Position numbers and translations under genes: made by a program. Below the pieces are notes generated by a model. It was given only the letters and a program-made list of their open reading frames with translations, was not told where the DNA came from and ran no database searches. Below, one piece after another: positions 35,237 through 44,057 of a stretch of 64,000 nt of DNA (its first letter is position 1; every line of letters begins with the position of its first letter). This DNA comes from CAIWHR01 sp039931775. GTDB taxonomy: Bacteria; Pseudomonadota; Gammaproteobacteria; Burkholderiales; Casimicrobiaceae. The stretch spans positions 1 to 64,000 of the forward strand of contig JBDTRG010000171.1 of assembly GCA_039931775.1 (NCBI GenBank). The letters are read 5' to 3'.

Positions 35237-36625
35237 TCATCGCGGCGACGAGAGTCGCGCAAGGAGCTTTCCGTGGATGCCGCCAAAGCCGCCGTTGCTC
35301 ATCACGAGCACGTGGTCACCGGCACGCGCCTGCGCCGCGATCGCCTCGACCAGCGTGGCGAGGTTGTCGTACACGGTGGCCTTTGCGCCGAGCGGCGCCA
35401 TTGCGCCGGCGACGTCCCATCCGAGGTTCGACGCGTAGCAGAATGTCCGGTCCGCGCCGGACAGGCTCGCCGGCAGCGCGTCCTTCATCGCGCCGACCTT
35501 CATCGTGTTCGTTCGCGGCTCCAGCACCGCAATGATCCGGGCGCGTCCGACCTCGCGGCGCAGCCCGGCGATCGTCGTCGCGATCGCCGTCGGATGGTGC
35601 GCGAAATCATCGTAGACGGTGATCCCGTCGGCGATGCCAACCACTTCGAGCCGGCGCTTGATGCCGCGAAATTGCGCGAGCGCCGCGATCCCTGCATCGA
35701 GGGTGACGCCGACGTGCCGCGCCGCCGCAAGTGCGGCGAGCGCGTTCATGCGATTGTGGCGCCCCAACTGCGGTCGATCGCCCGGCCAGCGCAGCGCGCC
35801 GATCGACACGCCGCCCGACGTTACCGCGCCGTCGTCGCCGATTCGCCACAGTGGCTGCTGGCTGCCATCGGGCGCGGCGAACCCGGCGCCAGCGATTCGC
35901 TCGACCTCGGACCAGGAGCCGCGCGCGAGCACGCGGGCAACGCTTGCCTCTTCTGCATTCACGATCAGGCGCCCGGTGCGAGGCACGGTGCGGACGAGGT
36001 GATGGAACTGCGTCTCGATGGCCGCCAGATCCGCGAAGATGTCGGCGTGGTCGTATTCGAGGTTGTTGACGATCGCGGTGCGCGGCCGGTAATGGACGAA
36101 TTTCGAGCGCTTGTCGAAGAACGCGGTGTCGTATTCGTCGGCCTCGATCACGAAGAACGAGCTGTCCGACAGTCGCGCCGAAACGGCGAAATTCTCCGGC
36201 ACGCCGCCGATCAGGAAGCCGGGACCATAGCCGGCGTGCTCGAGGATCCACGCGAGCATGGACGCCGTCGTCGTCTTGCCGTGCGTACCGGCCACGGCGA
36301 GCACCCACCGGCCTGCCAGCACGTTCTCGTAGAGCCACTGCGGCCCCGACGTATAGGCGAGGCCCGCATCGAGAATCGCCTCCATCAGCGGATTGCCGCG
36401 CGTGATCACGTTTCCGATGATGAACACCTCGGCGTCCTTTGCCACCCCCTCCAGCTGCGCCGGGTCGTAGTCCTCGGTCAACCCGATGCCGAGCGCTTTC
36501 AGTTGCGTGCTCATCGGCGGATAGACGTTGGCATCGCAACCGGTAACGCGATGCCCGGCGGTGCGCGCGATCGCCGCGAGCCCGCCCATGAACGTTCCGC
36601 AGATGCCGAGGATGTGCAGATGCAT
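35237..36625 (-). CDS. mpl: UDP-N-acetylmuramate:L-alanyl-gamma-D-glutamyl-meso-diaminopimelate ligase
   Basis: Murein-recycling ligase attaching the tripeptide recovered from old cell wall to UDP-MurNAc. It is 462 aa. The opening MHLHILGICGTFMGGLAAIARTAGH and GCDANVYPPMSTQLKALGI are Mpl-specific. The ATP-binding P-loop appears in VAGTHGKTTTASMLAWILEHAG, followed by EADEYDTAFFDKRSKFVHYRPR and YDDFAHHPTAIATT. The ATG at 36625 gives the family N-terminus; the longer frame upstream overlaps the MFS gene region. It precedes yqiA, from which a GC-rich repeat separates it. Confidence 0.96.
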   Translation of the reverse strand: MHLHILGICGTFMGGLAAIARTAGHRVTGCDANVYPPMSTQLKALGIGLTEDYDPAQLEGVAKDAEVFIIGNVITRGNPLMEAILDAGLAYTSGPQWLYENVLAGRWVLAVAGTHGKTTTASMLAWILEHAGYGPGFLIGGVPENFAVSARLSDSSFFVIEADEYDTAFFDKRSKFVHYRPRTAIVNNLEYDHADIFADLAAIETQFHHLVRTVPRTGRLIVNAEEASVARVLARGSWSEVERIAGAGFAAPDGSQQPLWRIGDDGAVTSGGVSIGALRWPGDRPQLGRHNRMNALAALAAARHVGVTLDAGIAALAQFRGIKRRLEVVGIADGITVYDDFAHHPTAIATTIAGLRREVGRARIIAVLEPRTNTMKVGAMKDALPASLSGADRTFCYASNLGWDVAGAMAPLGAKATVYDNLATLVEAIAAQARAGDHVLVMSNGGFGGIHGKLLARLSSPR

Positions 36626-36666
36626 GGTGGCGTGGTGGTCGGAATGGGGTTCCCGCAAGCGAGGCG

Positions 36667-37908
36667 TCAGGCCCTGCCGGCAGCGAGCGGGCGCGCGGTC
36701 TGGCTGCGCCAACCCCAGTAGAACCAGACGAGCGTAGCGATATTGGCCACGAGCGCGATGGCGAACGCGAGCTTCAACCCGCCGCGGGTGTCGTAACCCA
36801 GGCCGACGCGCGCCGCGTCGACAACGAGCCCGATGCCCCATTGGGCGGCGAAGCTGCCGGAGAACATGCAAAGGTTGACCGCGGTGTTCGCGCGCCCGGT
36901 GATGTCCTTCGCGAAGCCGTCATTCAGGACGGTGAAGGACAGCACATTGACCGCAGCGCCGAATCCGTAGAGCGCCCACCACAGATAGGATCCCGGCAGG
37001 CCGGCGATTATCGCGGCGAACGCAGCGGCGTTGAGCGTGAATCCGGTCGCGAACAGGTGCTGCGCGTGGATGCCGCGGCGCACGAGCCGGGTGGCGAATA
37101 GGCCGATCAAGACGTAGCCGACGAGCACGGTGACGCCCTGCACGAGCAGGTGGCGTGCCGCGCCCGCGCGGTCGTAGCCGTCGACTTCGATCAGCCACGG
37201 CACGGCCCACAACCCCTGGACGGCCATGAACGTGCCCATGCCGACCGCGCCCAGCGGGACCAGCCACCAGAAGCGCGGGTGGACGAACACGCTCTTGACG
37301 CCGGCAAACTGAGCGGCGAACCCTGTCGTGTGCGCGTGTTTCGGCGTGTCGGGCACCTTGAACCAGATCCACGCGGCCGCCGCGTAGGTGATCAACGCGA
37401 GCGCCACGAAAATCGCCCGCCACTCGGCGAAACGCAACGCGAATTCGAGCGGCGTCGTCGCGGCCAGCGCACCCAGTCCACCTGCCACCATCATCCACCC
37501 GGACAAGGACGCCTGCTTCTCGACCGGATACCAGGTGGCGATCGCCTTCAGCGGCGACATCAGGCACGCCGCGCACCCCGCTCCAATGAGGGCGCGCGCC
37601 GCCATGAGTCCCGGCACGCCGTCCGCGAACGAGAAGAGCAGCGCACCGGTGCCGGCGATTGCCAGAAACACCGGCTCGACGCGCCGGGGGCCGTAGCGGT
37701 CGAGCAGCATCCCGGCAGGTATCTGCACCGCCGCGAACGCGACGAAATAGGCGCTCGTCAGGAGCCCGAGCGAGGCCGGCAAGAGCGCGAGCTCGCGGGT
37801 CAGCTCCGGCGAGATGACGGCGTTGACCGTGCGGAAGAGATACGACAGCAGATAGCCTGTCGCGAACGCGAAATACACGCGCAGGAAGGGCATCGCGGGC
37901 GAGGACAT
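36667..37908 (-). CDS. Major facilitator superfamily transporter
   Basis: A 413-residue polytopic membrane protein with about 12 hydrophobic segments. The first half shows the MFS pattern VQIPAGMLLDRYGPRRVEP in the segment 2-3 loop and ARALIGAGCAACLMSPLKAIATWYPVEKQASLSGWMM at segments 4-5, as in the anion:cation/phthalate-permease-like groups. The substrate is not evident. It lies 41 bases upstream of mpl on the same strand and 27 bases downstream of the DUF486 gene, so the three may be co-transcribed. Confidence 0.88.
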   Translation of the reverse strand: MSSPAMPFLRVYFAFATGYLLSYLFRTVNAVISPELTRELALLPASLGLLTSAYFVAFAAVQIPAGMLLDRYGPRRVEPVFLAIAGTGALLFSFADGVPGLMAARALIGAGCAACLMSPLKAIATWYPVEKQASLSGWMMVAGGLGALAATTPLEFALRFAEWRAIFVALALITYAAAAWIWFKVPDTPKHAHTTGFAAQFAGVKSVFVHPRFWWLVPLGAVGMGTFMAVQGLWAVPWLIEVDGYDRAGAARHLLVQGVTVLVGYVLIGLFATRLVRRGIHAQHLFATGFTLNAAAFAAIIAGLPGSYLWWALYGFGAAVNVLSFTVLNDGFAKDITGRANTAVNLCMFSGSFAAQWGIGLVVDAARVGLGYDTRGGLKLAFAIALVANIATLVWFYWGWRSQTARPLAAGRA

Positions 37909-37935
37909 GGATCGGCGTTGCGGCGCGGGCGGCGC

Positions 37936-38301
37936 TCAGCTGCGGAAGATGAAATAGACGGCGCCCATCAGGCAGAGCCCGGCCCACAGGTAGTCGAGCT
38001 TGATCGGCTGATCCATGTACATCACGGCGAACGGGACGAACACCGACAGCGTGATCACTTCCTGCAGGATCTTGAGCTGCGCCAGCGACAGCACGGTGTA
38101 CCCGACGCGATTCGCGGGCACCTGCAGCAGATACTCGAACAGCGCGATCCCCCACGAGATCAGCGCGGCGGCCCACCAGGGACTGCCCTGCAGATGCTTC
38201 AGGTGTCCGTACCACGCGACCGTCATGAAGAGATTTGAGCACGCCAGCAATAACACGCACGCCAGCACCGGGGACGCGCTCGCGGAAGCGAAGAGGTTCA
38301 T
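37936..38301 (-). CDS. DUF486 family membrane protein
   Basis: A 121-residue protein of the DUF486 (COG3169) family, with four membrane segments: ASPVLACVLLLACSNLFMTVAWYGHLKHL, WAAALISWGIALFEYLLQVPANRVG, LKILQEVITLSVFVPFAVMYMDQPIK and YLWAGLCLMGAVYFIFRS. The size and motif YxLQVPANRxG are diagnostic; the fold resembles small drug/metabolite exporters but the function is unknown. The ATG at 38301 is preferred; the frame is open to 38346. Confidence 0.87.
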   Translation of the reverse strand: MNLFASASASPVLACVLLLACSNLFMTVAWYGHLKHLQGSPWWAAALISWGIALFEYLLQVPANRVGYTVLSLAQLKILQEVITLSVFVPFAVMYMDQPIKLDYLWAGLCLMGAVYFIFRS

Positions 38302-38430
38302 GGGAGACGTCAAAGGGTGATCGCGGTCGGCCGACGCCGAATGCATGACGCCATTATCGCCGATGGCCGGAGCATGCGGCGGCGCAACGTGCCATCGCGC
38401 GACAGGCCGGCGATCGACGTACGGCCCGGC

Positions 38431-39249
38431 TCACGCAACGCGGGCGCGGAACCGCGTCCCCGGCGGAAAGCGCAGTTCGAATCCTTCGGCCAATACGTCG
38501 AGAAGCTCATCGTCGCTCGACAGCGTTCGGCAGGTCACGTCGTCGCCGCGATGTTCGCAGTATTCGCGATTGCGAAGCACACGGTGCACGTCGGGCGCAA
38601 TTCGCTGGACGATCGGCACCTGCACAAAGCGAGATTCCGGATGCGTCGACGTGTAATGGTTGGCCATTTCGTAATCGGCCGGGGTGTGCGGTTCGAGCGT
38701 GAACGCGTAGAGGTCGTTCCATGCCTTCGTGCAGCGCGACTGCAGCACGTTCCCACCGGGTTCGGAGACGATGCGATAGCTCCACCCGTACTGGCGCGAT
38801 TCGATGCCCTCGCCGAACGGCACCGGCAACAGCAGGCCATGGGCGCCGAAGCCGACGTCGGCGAGCAGGGGCCCGCCGTCGACGTCGACCCGCAAAGTCA
38901 TGTGCGTTCGCGGCAGCACGTCCTTGGTCCCGAAGCGGATCCGCGCGGCGAGTGTCGTCACCACGAACCCCAGCGTCTGCAGCGCCGTCGCGAACAGCCG
39001 GTTTTGCTCGAAGCAGTAACCGCCGCGCCGGCCGTGGACAAGCTTCGCAACGAGACTCGGCAAATCGAGCCGGATCGGTACACCGAGGTGGATGTCGAGG
39101 TTCTCGAACGGAATGTGCGTCGCGTGCGCGAAATGCAACGCGTCGAGCGTCGCGCGGGTAGGCGCGAGATTGCCGGAATACCCGATGCGTTCAAGATACG
39201 CGTCGCGATCGAGCGCTGCCGGTTCGGGCATGCCGGACCGGTCAGGCAT
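38431..39249 (-). CDS. nat: Arylamine N-acetyltransferase
   Basis: Transfers acetyl groups from acetyl-CoA to arylamines, hydrazines and related compounds. It is about 272 aa. The catalytic cysteine lies in RRGGYCFEQNRLF, the His in RTHMTLRVDVDG and the Asp in LLADVGFGAHG, completing the Cys-His-Asp triad. HIPFENLDIHLG is also typical. Three starts are possible: TTG 39264, ATG 39249 and ATG 39231; none has a strong ribosome-binding site. It is divergent from the GFA-type gene. Confidence 0.93.
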   Translation of the reverse strand: MPDRSGMPEPAALDRDAYLERIGYSGNLAPTRATLDALHFAHATHIPFENLDIHLGVPIRLDLPSLVAKLVHGRRGGYCFEQNRLFATALQTLGFVVTTLAARIRFGTKDVLPRTHMTLRVDVDGGPLLADVGFGAHGLLLPVPFGEGIESRQYGWSYRIVSEPGGNVLQSRCTKAWNDLYAFTLEPHTPADYEMANHYTSTHPESRFVQVPIVQRIAPDVHRVLRNREYCEHRGDDVTCRTLSSDDELLDVLAEGFELRFPPGTRFRARVA

Positions 39250-39344
39250 CGCGGTGCGTCCCAATGCCGCACGTCACAGGCCCGCGCCATCCCCCGCTAC
39301 GCGTTGCGGGTAACATCGATCTTTCGTCCGCAAAGGAGGACACG

Positions 39345-39836
39345 ATGAAGCTCGAAGGTTCCTGTCACTGCGGCGCGGTCGGATTCTCGGTCGATTCGCA
39401 GACACCGTATCCGTTCATGCGCTGCTACTGCTCGATTTGCAGGAAAACAGCGGGCGGCGCCGGCTACGCGATCAACATCATGGGCACGGCGAAATCGCTC
39501 AGGGTCCGCGGCAAGAAGTTCGTCACCGTCTTTCGCGCGCGCGTTCGGGAGGAGGGGTCGGCACGCACCACACGGTCGCCGGGCCGCCGGCACTTCTGCT
39601 CGAAGTGCGGCAGCGCGCTGTGGGCGTGGGACCCCCGATGGCCGGAGTTCGTCTATCCGTTCGCCTCCGCGATGGACACCAAGCTCCCGAAGCCGCCCGA
39701 GGAAGTGGAGATCATGCTCGACTACGCCGCGCCGTGGTCCGATATTCCAAGCGGGCCGACGCACACGCATTTTCGCGAGTTTCCTACCGAAGGAATCGCC
39801 GACTGGCATGCGAAGCGCGGACTTGCCGTCAAGTAG
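39345..39836 (+). CDS. GFA-fold (glutathione-dependent formaldehyde-activating enzyme-like) protein
   Basis: A 163-residue zinc protein of the GFA family (PF04828). Zinc ligands are visible in GSCHCGAVGF, MRCYCSICRKTAGG and FCSKCGSALWAWDP. The ATG at 39345 has a perfect AAAGGAGGA site. Most family members are not true formaldehyde-activating enzymes, so the reaction is unknown. It is divergent from nat. Confidence 0.9.
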   Translation: MKLEGSCHCGAVGFSVDSQTPYPFMRCYCSICRKTAGGAGYAINIMGTAKSLRVRGKKFVTVFRARVREEGSARTTRSPGRRHFCSKCGSALWAWDPRWPEFVYPFASAMDTKLPKPPEEVEIMLDYAAPWSDIPSGPTHTHFREFPTEGIADWHAKRGLAVK

Positions 39837-39950
39837 CCGTGCGCCGCGACGCGACCGGCGCCGCCGAGAATCGGGTGGCATGTCCGGACCGAGGCGGCCA
39901 CACATGAATTTCTCCGACCCGGACGCGGGCCGGAGAGACGGGTGCAAACG

Positions 39951-40193
39951 TCAGCGGCTTGGGACGGGGCCCTGCCCGGCACGGATCCGGTCGGTTTGCA
40001 TGTCTGTCTTAGCGTTCGGATTGTCGCTCGTATTCGCGACCGGCTCCTTCGCCGGCAGGTGGCTGCCCGTCCGATAGGTCTTGTCATCCTTCGAAGCGGC
40101 GGCGGCGTCCGACGTCGAGCGCGAATCCGGCGTCGCGCAACCGGCAACCAGGAATGCCGCAACCGCGGCGACCAGCAGGCCGTTTCGACCCAT
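39951..40193 (-). CDS. Small lipoprotein, unknown function
   Basis: An 80-residue predicted lipoprotein: signal segment NGLLVAAVAAFLVAGC with lipobox VAGC at residues 16-19, then a Ser/Ala/Asp/Lys-rich, probably disordered tail. No domain is recognised. It is convergent with the GFA-type gene across a 114-base gap that shows nothing else. Confidence 0.65.
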   Translation of the reverse strand: MGRNGLLVAAVAAFLVAGCATPDSRSTSDAAAASKDDKTYRTGSHLPAKEPVANTSDNPNAKTDMQTDRIRAGQGPVPSR

Positions 40194-40331
40194 TTAAATC
40201 ACCCCGTCATCATCGTTCCGCCGTAGCGGCAAGCCGTGAGTTTACCCGACCTCGCGTCGCCGGTGCACCCCGGATCTCCCGACAGGAGCGCCGAAATCCG
40301 GGGATGCGCGCGTGGGTCATTCCGCGTGCGG

Positions 40332-40547
40332 CTATCGAATCCAGCCCAGCGCGCGCAACAGCGACGATCCGCCGGCCCATAGCGCAGTGGCGACGACCAT
40401 GCCGATCACGGCGGCGAGGATTGCGCCGACCACACCGTCGACGCCGAACGCCGCGACCAGCATCCAGGCGGCGAATCCGCCGGCGATGCCGCACAGGACG
40501 ATGCCGAGGATGCTGCCGAAAACCGAACCGCGCTCGCGATTTGCCAT
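40332..40547 (-). CDS. Small GlsB/YeaQ-like membrane protein
   Basis: A 71-residue protein with two glycine-rich membrane segments: SILGIVLCGIAGGFAAWMLVAAFG and VVGAILAAVIGMVVATALWAGGSSLL. This resembles the GlsB/YeaQ/YmgE family of stress-associated membrane proteins, but the match is only at the level of size and pattern. The ATG at 40547 starts MANRERGS. Between it and the small lipoprotein gene are 138 bases without recognisable features. Confidence 0.65.
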   Translation of the reverse strand: MANRERGSVFGSILGIVLCGIAGGFAAWMLVAAFGVDGVVGAILAAVIGMVVATALWAGGSSLLRALGWIR

Positions 40548-40632
40548 GGGATGCCGATGGGGCGAAAGGAGCGTCGATGGTACTTCGAGTTGCGTCCCCC
40601 TCCAATCCAAATCGGCGGCGTCCGGCATGGCG

Positions 40633-41319
40633 TCACGCCTTGGGCCGCACGACCGGTTTCGGCAACCGAGGCTTGGCGAGTAACGCGGCGCGCTGGTCGG
40701 CGATCCCCTTCAGCATGATCTCGAAGCCCTGCTCGAACGTGGAATCGAAGTACGATCGCTTGAAAAACGGCGCGGCTGCCGCGAGGCGCGGCGCTTCGCA
40801 TGCGATGTCGTCGTCCGCCGCGGGCGCGGCTGGAGACGGTCCTTCGGCATAGCCGGACGTCTGGTCGAGCGCGGCACCAACCACGTAATAGGCGAAGACG
40901 CGGAAGGCCTGCGCTGCGATCCGGTCGTCGGGAAGGGCCGCATGGAAATGGCGCAGGATCCGCTCGATGAAGGCGATGCCCGCCGGCATGTCGAGGCGAT
41001 GCAGCGCGACGAGTTGAAAGAGCCGCGGGTGGCGATGCGCCATCGCGCGATATTCGCGTCCCAGGAAGCGCAGCCCTTCGATGGGATCGAGGTCGCCCGG
41101 CGGATCCTTGATCCCGCCGATTGCGCGCTCGACCATGGCGTCCTGCAGGTGCCGCTTGCTCGGAAAATGGTGATAGATGCTCATCGCTTCGCAGCCGAGC
41201 GCCGCCCCGAGCCCGCGCGTCGTGAACCCTCCCATGTCACGCCGTTCGACGAGTTCCATCGCGGCCTCGACGATGCGCTCGCGCGAAAGCGGGACTCGTT
41301 CCAGCGTATGGGCTGCCAT
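40633..41319 (-). CDS. TetR/AcrR family transcriptional regulator
   Basis: A 228-residue repressor-type protein. The N-terminal helix-turn-helix is clear: RERIVEAAMELVERRDMGGFTTRGLGAALGCEAMSIYHHFPSKRHLQDAMVERAI. The C-terminal ligand domain (about residues 80-225) fits the TetR_C group with FRVFAYYVVGAALDQTSGYAEGP. The ATG at 41319 is preceded by two tandem copies of TGGAGGAGTAC, giving a strong ribosome-binding site. It is divergent from a thiolase gene; the operator-like repeats between them suggest it controls itself and the thiolase. Confidence 0.93.
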   Translation of the reverse strand: MAAHTLERVPLSRERIVEAAMELVERRDMGGFTTRGLGAALGCEAMSIYHHFPSKRHLQDAMVERAIGGIKDPPGDLDPIEGLRFLGREYRAMAHRHPRLFQLVALHRLDMPAGIAFIERILRHFHAALPDDRIAAQAFRVFAYYVVGAALDQTSGYAEGPSPAAPAADDDIACEAPRLAAAAPFFKRSYFDSTFEQGFEIMLKGIADQRAALLAKPRLPKPVVRPKA

Positions 41320-41321
41320 CG

Positions 41322-41343
41322 GTACTCCTCCAGTACTCCTCCA
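41322..41343. repeat. Tandem 11-base repeat carrying the tetR ribosome-binding site
   Basis: GTACTCCTCCA occurs twice without a gap (41322-41332 and 41333-41343). Read on the minus strand, each unit contains GGAGGAG, so the TetR gene has two Shine-Dalgarno sequences in series, the nearer one at normal distance from the ATG at 41319. Confidence 0.8.
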
Positions 41344-41350
41344 TTGTAAT

Positions 41351-41395
41351 CTTACGGCGTAAGTCCACATGCACGCAATACCCGTACGCTGTAAG
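41351..41395. promoter_or_regulatory. Twin TetR-type operator between regulator and thiolase
   Basis: Two near-palindromic sites, CTTACGGCGTAAG (41351-41363) and CGTACGCTGTAAG (41383-41395), share TACGNNGTAAGTCCA and lie 32 bases apart, about three helical turns and thus on the same DNA face. The first is a perfect 12-base inverted repeat (CTTACG/CGTAAG around one base); the second is imperfect. They sit in the 162-base divergent gap between the TetR gene and the thiolase gene. Binding is inferred, not shown. Confidence 0.7.
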
Positions 41396-41481
41396 TCCAA
41401 TACCTGTTCACGACTCATGGTCAAGGGCGACAACCTCGCCGATTCGCGGGATAATTGACGCCCATTTTTGGAGAGAAAACC

Positions 41482-42672
41482 ATGAGCGAGCAGAGAGAAG
41501 TCGTCATCCTGAGCGGCGTGCGCACGGCGATCGGCGATTACGGCGGCAGCCTGAAGGACATCGCGCCCAGCGACCTCGCCGCGCGGGTCGTCAAGGAAGC
41601 CGTCAGCCGGGCGGGTGTAGACCCGAAGGACGTCGGCCAGTGCGTAATCGGCAACGTGATCCACACCGAGCCGAAGGACATGTACATTTCGCGGCTCGCG
41701 TGCGTGAACGGCGGCCTGCCGCACGACACCGGCGCATTCACGCTGAACCGCCTCTGCGGCAGCGGCATGCAGGCGATCGTCAGCGCCTCGCAGTACATCC
41801 TGCTGGGCGAGACCGACGCGACCGTCGCGGGCGGCGTCGAGAGCATGAGCCGCGCCGCCTACGCGTCGCTGACGCAGCGCTGGGGCGCGCGGATGGGCGA
41901 GACGAAGATGATGGACATGATGGTCGGCGCGCTGACCGACCCGTTCGACACGATCCACATGGGCGTCACCGCCGAGAACGTCGCCAGCAAATGCGGGCTG
42001 ACACGCGACCAGCAGGACGCGTTCGCCGTGCAGAGCCACAAGCGCGCCGCGGCCGCGATCGCCGCCGGCCATTTCAAGAGCCAGATCCTGCCGATCGAAC
42101 TGAAGAGCAAGAAGGGTCCGGTGATGTTCGACACCGACGAGCACGTGCGCAGCGAATCGTCGATGGAGAGCATGGCGAAGCTCCGCGCGGTGTTCATCAA
42201 GGAGAACGGCACCGTCACCGCCGGCAACGCGTCGGGGATCAACGATGCGGCGGCGGCCGTCGTGCTGATGGAAAAGTCGGTGGCGGCGAAGAAAGGCCTG
42301 AAGCCGATGGCGCGGCTCGTCTCGTACGGCCATGCCGGTATCGACCCGAAGATCATGGGCCTGGGCCCGGTGACGGCGGTCAAGCGTGCGCTGGCCAAGG
42401 CCGGGCTCAGGCTCGACCAGATGGACGTTATCGAGTCGAACGAGGCGTTCGCCTCGCAGGCGCTCGGCGTTTCAAAAGAACTGGGCATGGATTCGGCGAA
42501 GGTCAACCCGAACGGCGGCGCGATAGCGCTCGGCCACCCGATCGGCGCCACCGGCGCGATCCTGACCATCAAGGCGATGTACGAACTGCAGCGCACCGGC
42601 GGCCGCTACGGACTCATCACGATGTGCATCGGCGGCGGACAGGGGATCGCGGCGATCATCGAGCGGATGTGA
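41482..42672 (+). CDS. Acetyl-CoA C-acyltransferase (beta-ketothiolase, BktB-like)
   Basis: Thiolase-superfamily enzyme of 396 aa joining or cleaving acyl-CoA units. The nucleophilic cysteine lies in LNRLCGSGMQAI, the histidine in GGAIALGHPIGATGA and the second cysteine in TMCIGGGQGIA. The sequence (VVILSGVRTAIGDYGGSLKDIAPSDLAA) resembles BktB/PhaA-type biosynthetic thiolases, so roles in polyhydroxyalkanoate precursor supply or short-chain beta-oxidation are both possible. The ATG at 41482 follows GGAGAG. Twin operators upstream suggest control by the divergent TetR protein. Confidence 0.93.
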   Translation: MSEQREVVILSGVRTAIGDYGGSLKDIAPSDLAARVVKEAVSRAGVDPKDVGQCVIGNVIHTEPKDMYISRLACVNGGLPHDTGAFTLNRLCGSGMQAIVSASQYILLGETDATVAGGVESMSRAAYASLTQRWGARMGETKMMDMMVGALTDPFDTIHMGVTAENVASKCGLTRDQQDAFAVQSHKRAAAAIAAGHFKSQILPIELKSKKGPVMFDTDEHVRSESSMESMAKLRAVFIKENGTVTAGNASGINDAAAAVVLMEKSVAAKKGLKPMARLVSYGHAGIDPKIMGLGPVTAVKRALAKAGLRLDQMDVIESNEAFASQALGVSKELGMDSAKVNPNGGAIALGHPIGATGAILTIKAMYELQRTGGRYGLITMCIGGGQGIAAIIERM

Positions 42673-42710
42673 GGTCGCGTCGCTGACGGGGTATTGCGTT
42701 GCCGGTGCGT

Positions 42711-42965
42711 TAGAGCTGGGTTAGGGTGCGCCTGCCGCTGGTCGAGCCCAACGTGCGCGGCCTTGGCATCGGCCGTGGCCTCGTAGACGCGTGCATCGCG
42801 TTCGCGCGGGCTGCGGGTTACCGCAAGATCAGCCTGTGGACGCAGCAAGGCCCCGACGCGGCGCGACGGATCTACGAGAACGCGAGCTTCTGTCTGACGA
42901 ACGAAGAGCCGCACTACAGTTTCGGACAGGACCTCGTCGGAGAGACCTGGGAGTTCGACCTGTAG
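42711..42965 (+). pseudogene. GNAT acetyltransferase remnant (C-terminal part only)
   Basis: About 80 codons matching the C-terminal half of a GNAT domain, as found at the end of MarR-GNAT fusion proteins: LVEPNVRGLGIGRGLVDACIAFARAAGY, with the acetyl-CoA-binding RGLGIG, then RKISLWT, ARRIYENASF and EEPHYSFGQDLVGETWEFDL. The frame is closed by a TAG at 42711 just before the similarity begins, and no upstream domain is found between the thiolase stop and this point. A GTG at 42726 could start a 79-residue fragment, but it would lack most of the fold. It is best read as a 5'-deleted relic. Confidence 0.8.
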
Positions 42966-43007
42966 GGCCTCACCTGCGCGATCATTGGCGCGACTTCGGA
43001 GATCCTC

Positions 43008-44030
43008 GTGTCCGCACCGCCGCTACGCATCGGCATCGCCGGCCTCGGCCGCATGGGGCGCCACCACGCCGCCAACCTCGCGCACCGCGTGCTCGGCGCC
43101 GAGCTCGTGGCCGGCTGCAGCCCGGTCGCCGACGAACTCGCGTGGGCGCGCGACACGCTCGGCGTCGCCCACGGCTACCGCGATTACGCGCAATTGCTCG
43201 CGCACCCTGGCCTCGACGCGGTGTTCCTCGTGACGCCGACCACGCTGCACGCCGACCAGATCATCGGCGCGCTCGACGCCGGCAAGCACGTCTTCTCGGA
43301 AAAGCCGCTGGCGCTCAATCTCGCCGACTGCCTGCGCGTCGAGGAGAAGGCCGCCAAGCATCCGAAACTGAAAGCGATGATCGGCTACGTCCGGCGCTTC
43401 GACCCGAGCTACCGCGACGCCTACGACAAGATCCAGGCCGGCCTCATCGGCCGTCCGTTTCTCGCGCGCTCGCAGACCACGGACCAGAACGATCCCAGCG
43501 GATTCTTCGTGCGCTACGCCGGCGCATCCGGCGGCATCCTGCTCGACATGAGCGTCCACGACATCGACACGGTGCGCTGGATGCTCGGCGCAACGAGCGC
43601 GAAGCGCGTTTTCGCCACCGGAATGATCGCCGTCCACAAGGGCCTCGTCGACGCCAACGACGTCGACAATGCGGTCGCGACCATCGAATTTGACGACGGC
43701 CGGATGGCGTGCATCTACGCGTCGCGGACGATGGCGCACGGCCACGACACGCAGACCGAGATCGTCGGCACCGAAGGACGCCTCACCGTGGGAGCGAATC
43801 CGCGCATCAACCGCGTCGAGATCGCCGACGCGCACGGCGTGCGCAACGAGTGCACGCCGACCTTTTACGAGCGCTTCGCCGACGCGTTCCTCAACGAGGC
43901 GCAGGCGTTCGTCGACGTCGTGCGCGAGGATCGACCGGTGCCACTGACGTTGCGCGACGCTACCGAAGCGACGCGTATCGGCATCGCGGTGACCGAGTCG
44001 CTGCGCACCAAACGGTCGGTCGAATTGTAG
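43008..44030 (+). CDS. Gfo/Idh/MocA family oxidoreductase
   Basis: NAD(P)-dependent dehydrogenase of 340 aa. The N-terminal Rossmann motif is GIAGLGRMGRHHAANLA and the catalytic-lysine motif is VFSEKPLALN. The C-terminal domain includes FFVRYAGASGGILLDMSVHDIDTVRWMLG, with the HDID catalytic region. The layout is like inositol 2-dehydrogenases, but the substrate is not certain. The start is GTG at 43008, with GGAG at 42998-43001. It follows the GNAT remnant by 42 bases and is convergent with the cyclase gene. Confidence 0.92.
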   Translation: MSAPPLRIGIAGLGRMGRHHAANLAHRVLGAELVAGCSPVADELAWARDTLGVAHGYRDYAQLLAHPGLDAVFLVTPTTLHADQIIGALDAGKHVFSEKPLALNLADCLRVEEKAAKHPKLKAMIGYVRRFDPSYRDAYDKIQAGLIGRPFLARSQTTDQNDPSGFFVRYAGASGGILLDMSVHDIDTVRWMLGATSAKRVFATGMIAVHKGLVDANDVDNAVATIEFDDGRMACIYASRTMAHGHDTQTEIVGTEGRLTVGANPRINRVEIADAHGVRNECTPTFYERFADAFLNEAQAFVDVVREDRPVPLTLRDATEATRIGIAVTESLRTKRSVEL

Positions 44031-44057
44031 CCACCCGCGCGGGGACGCAGCGCCAGG

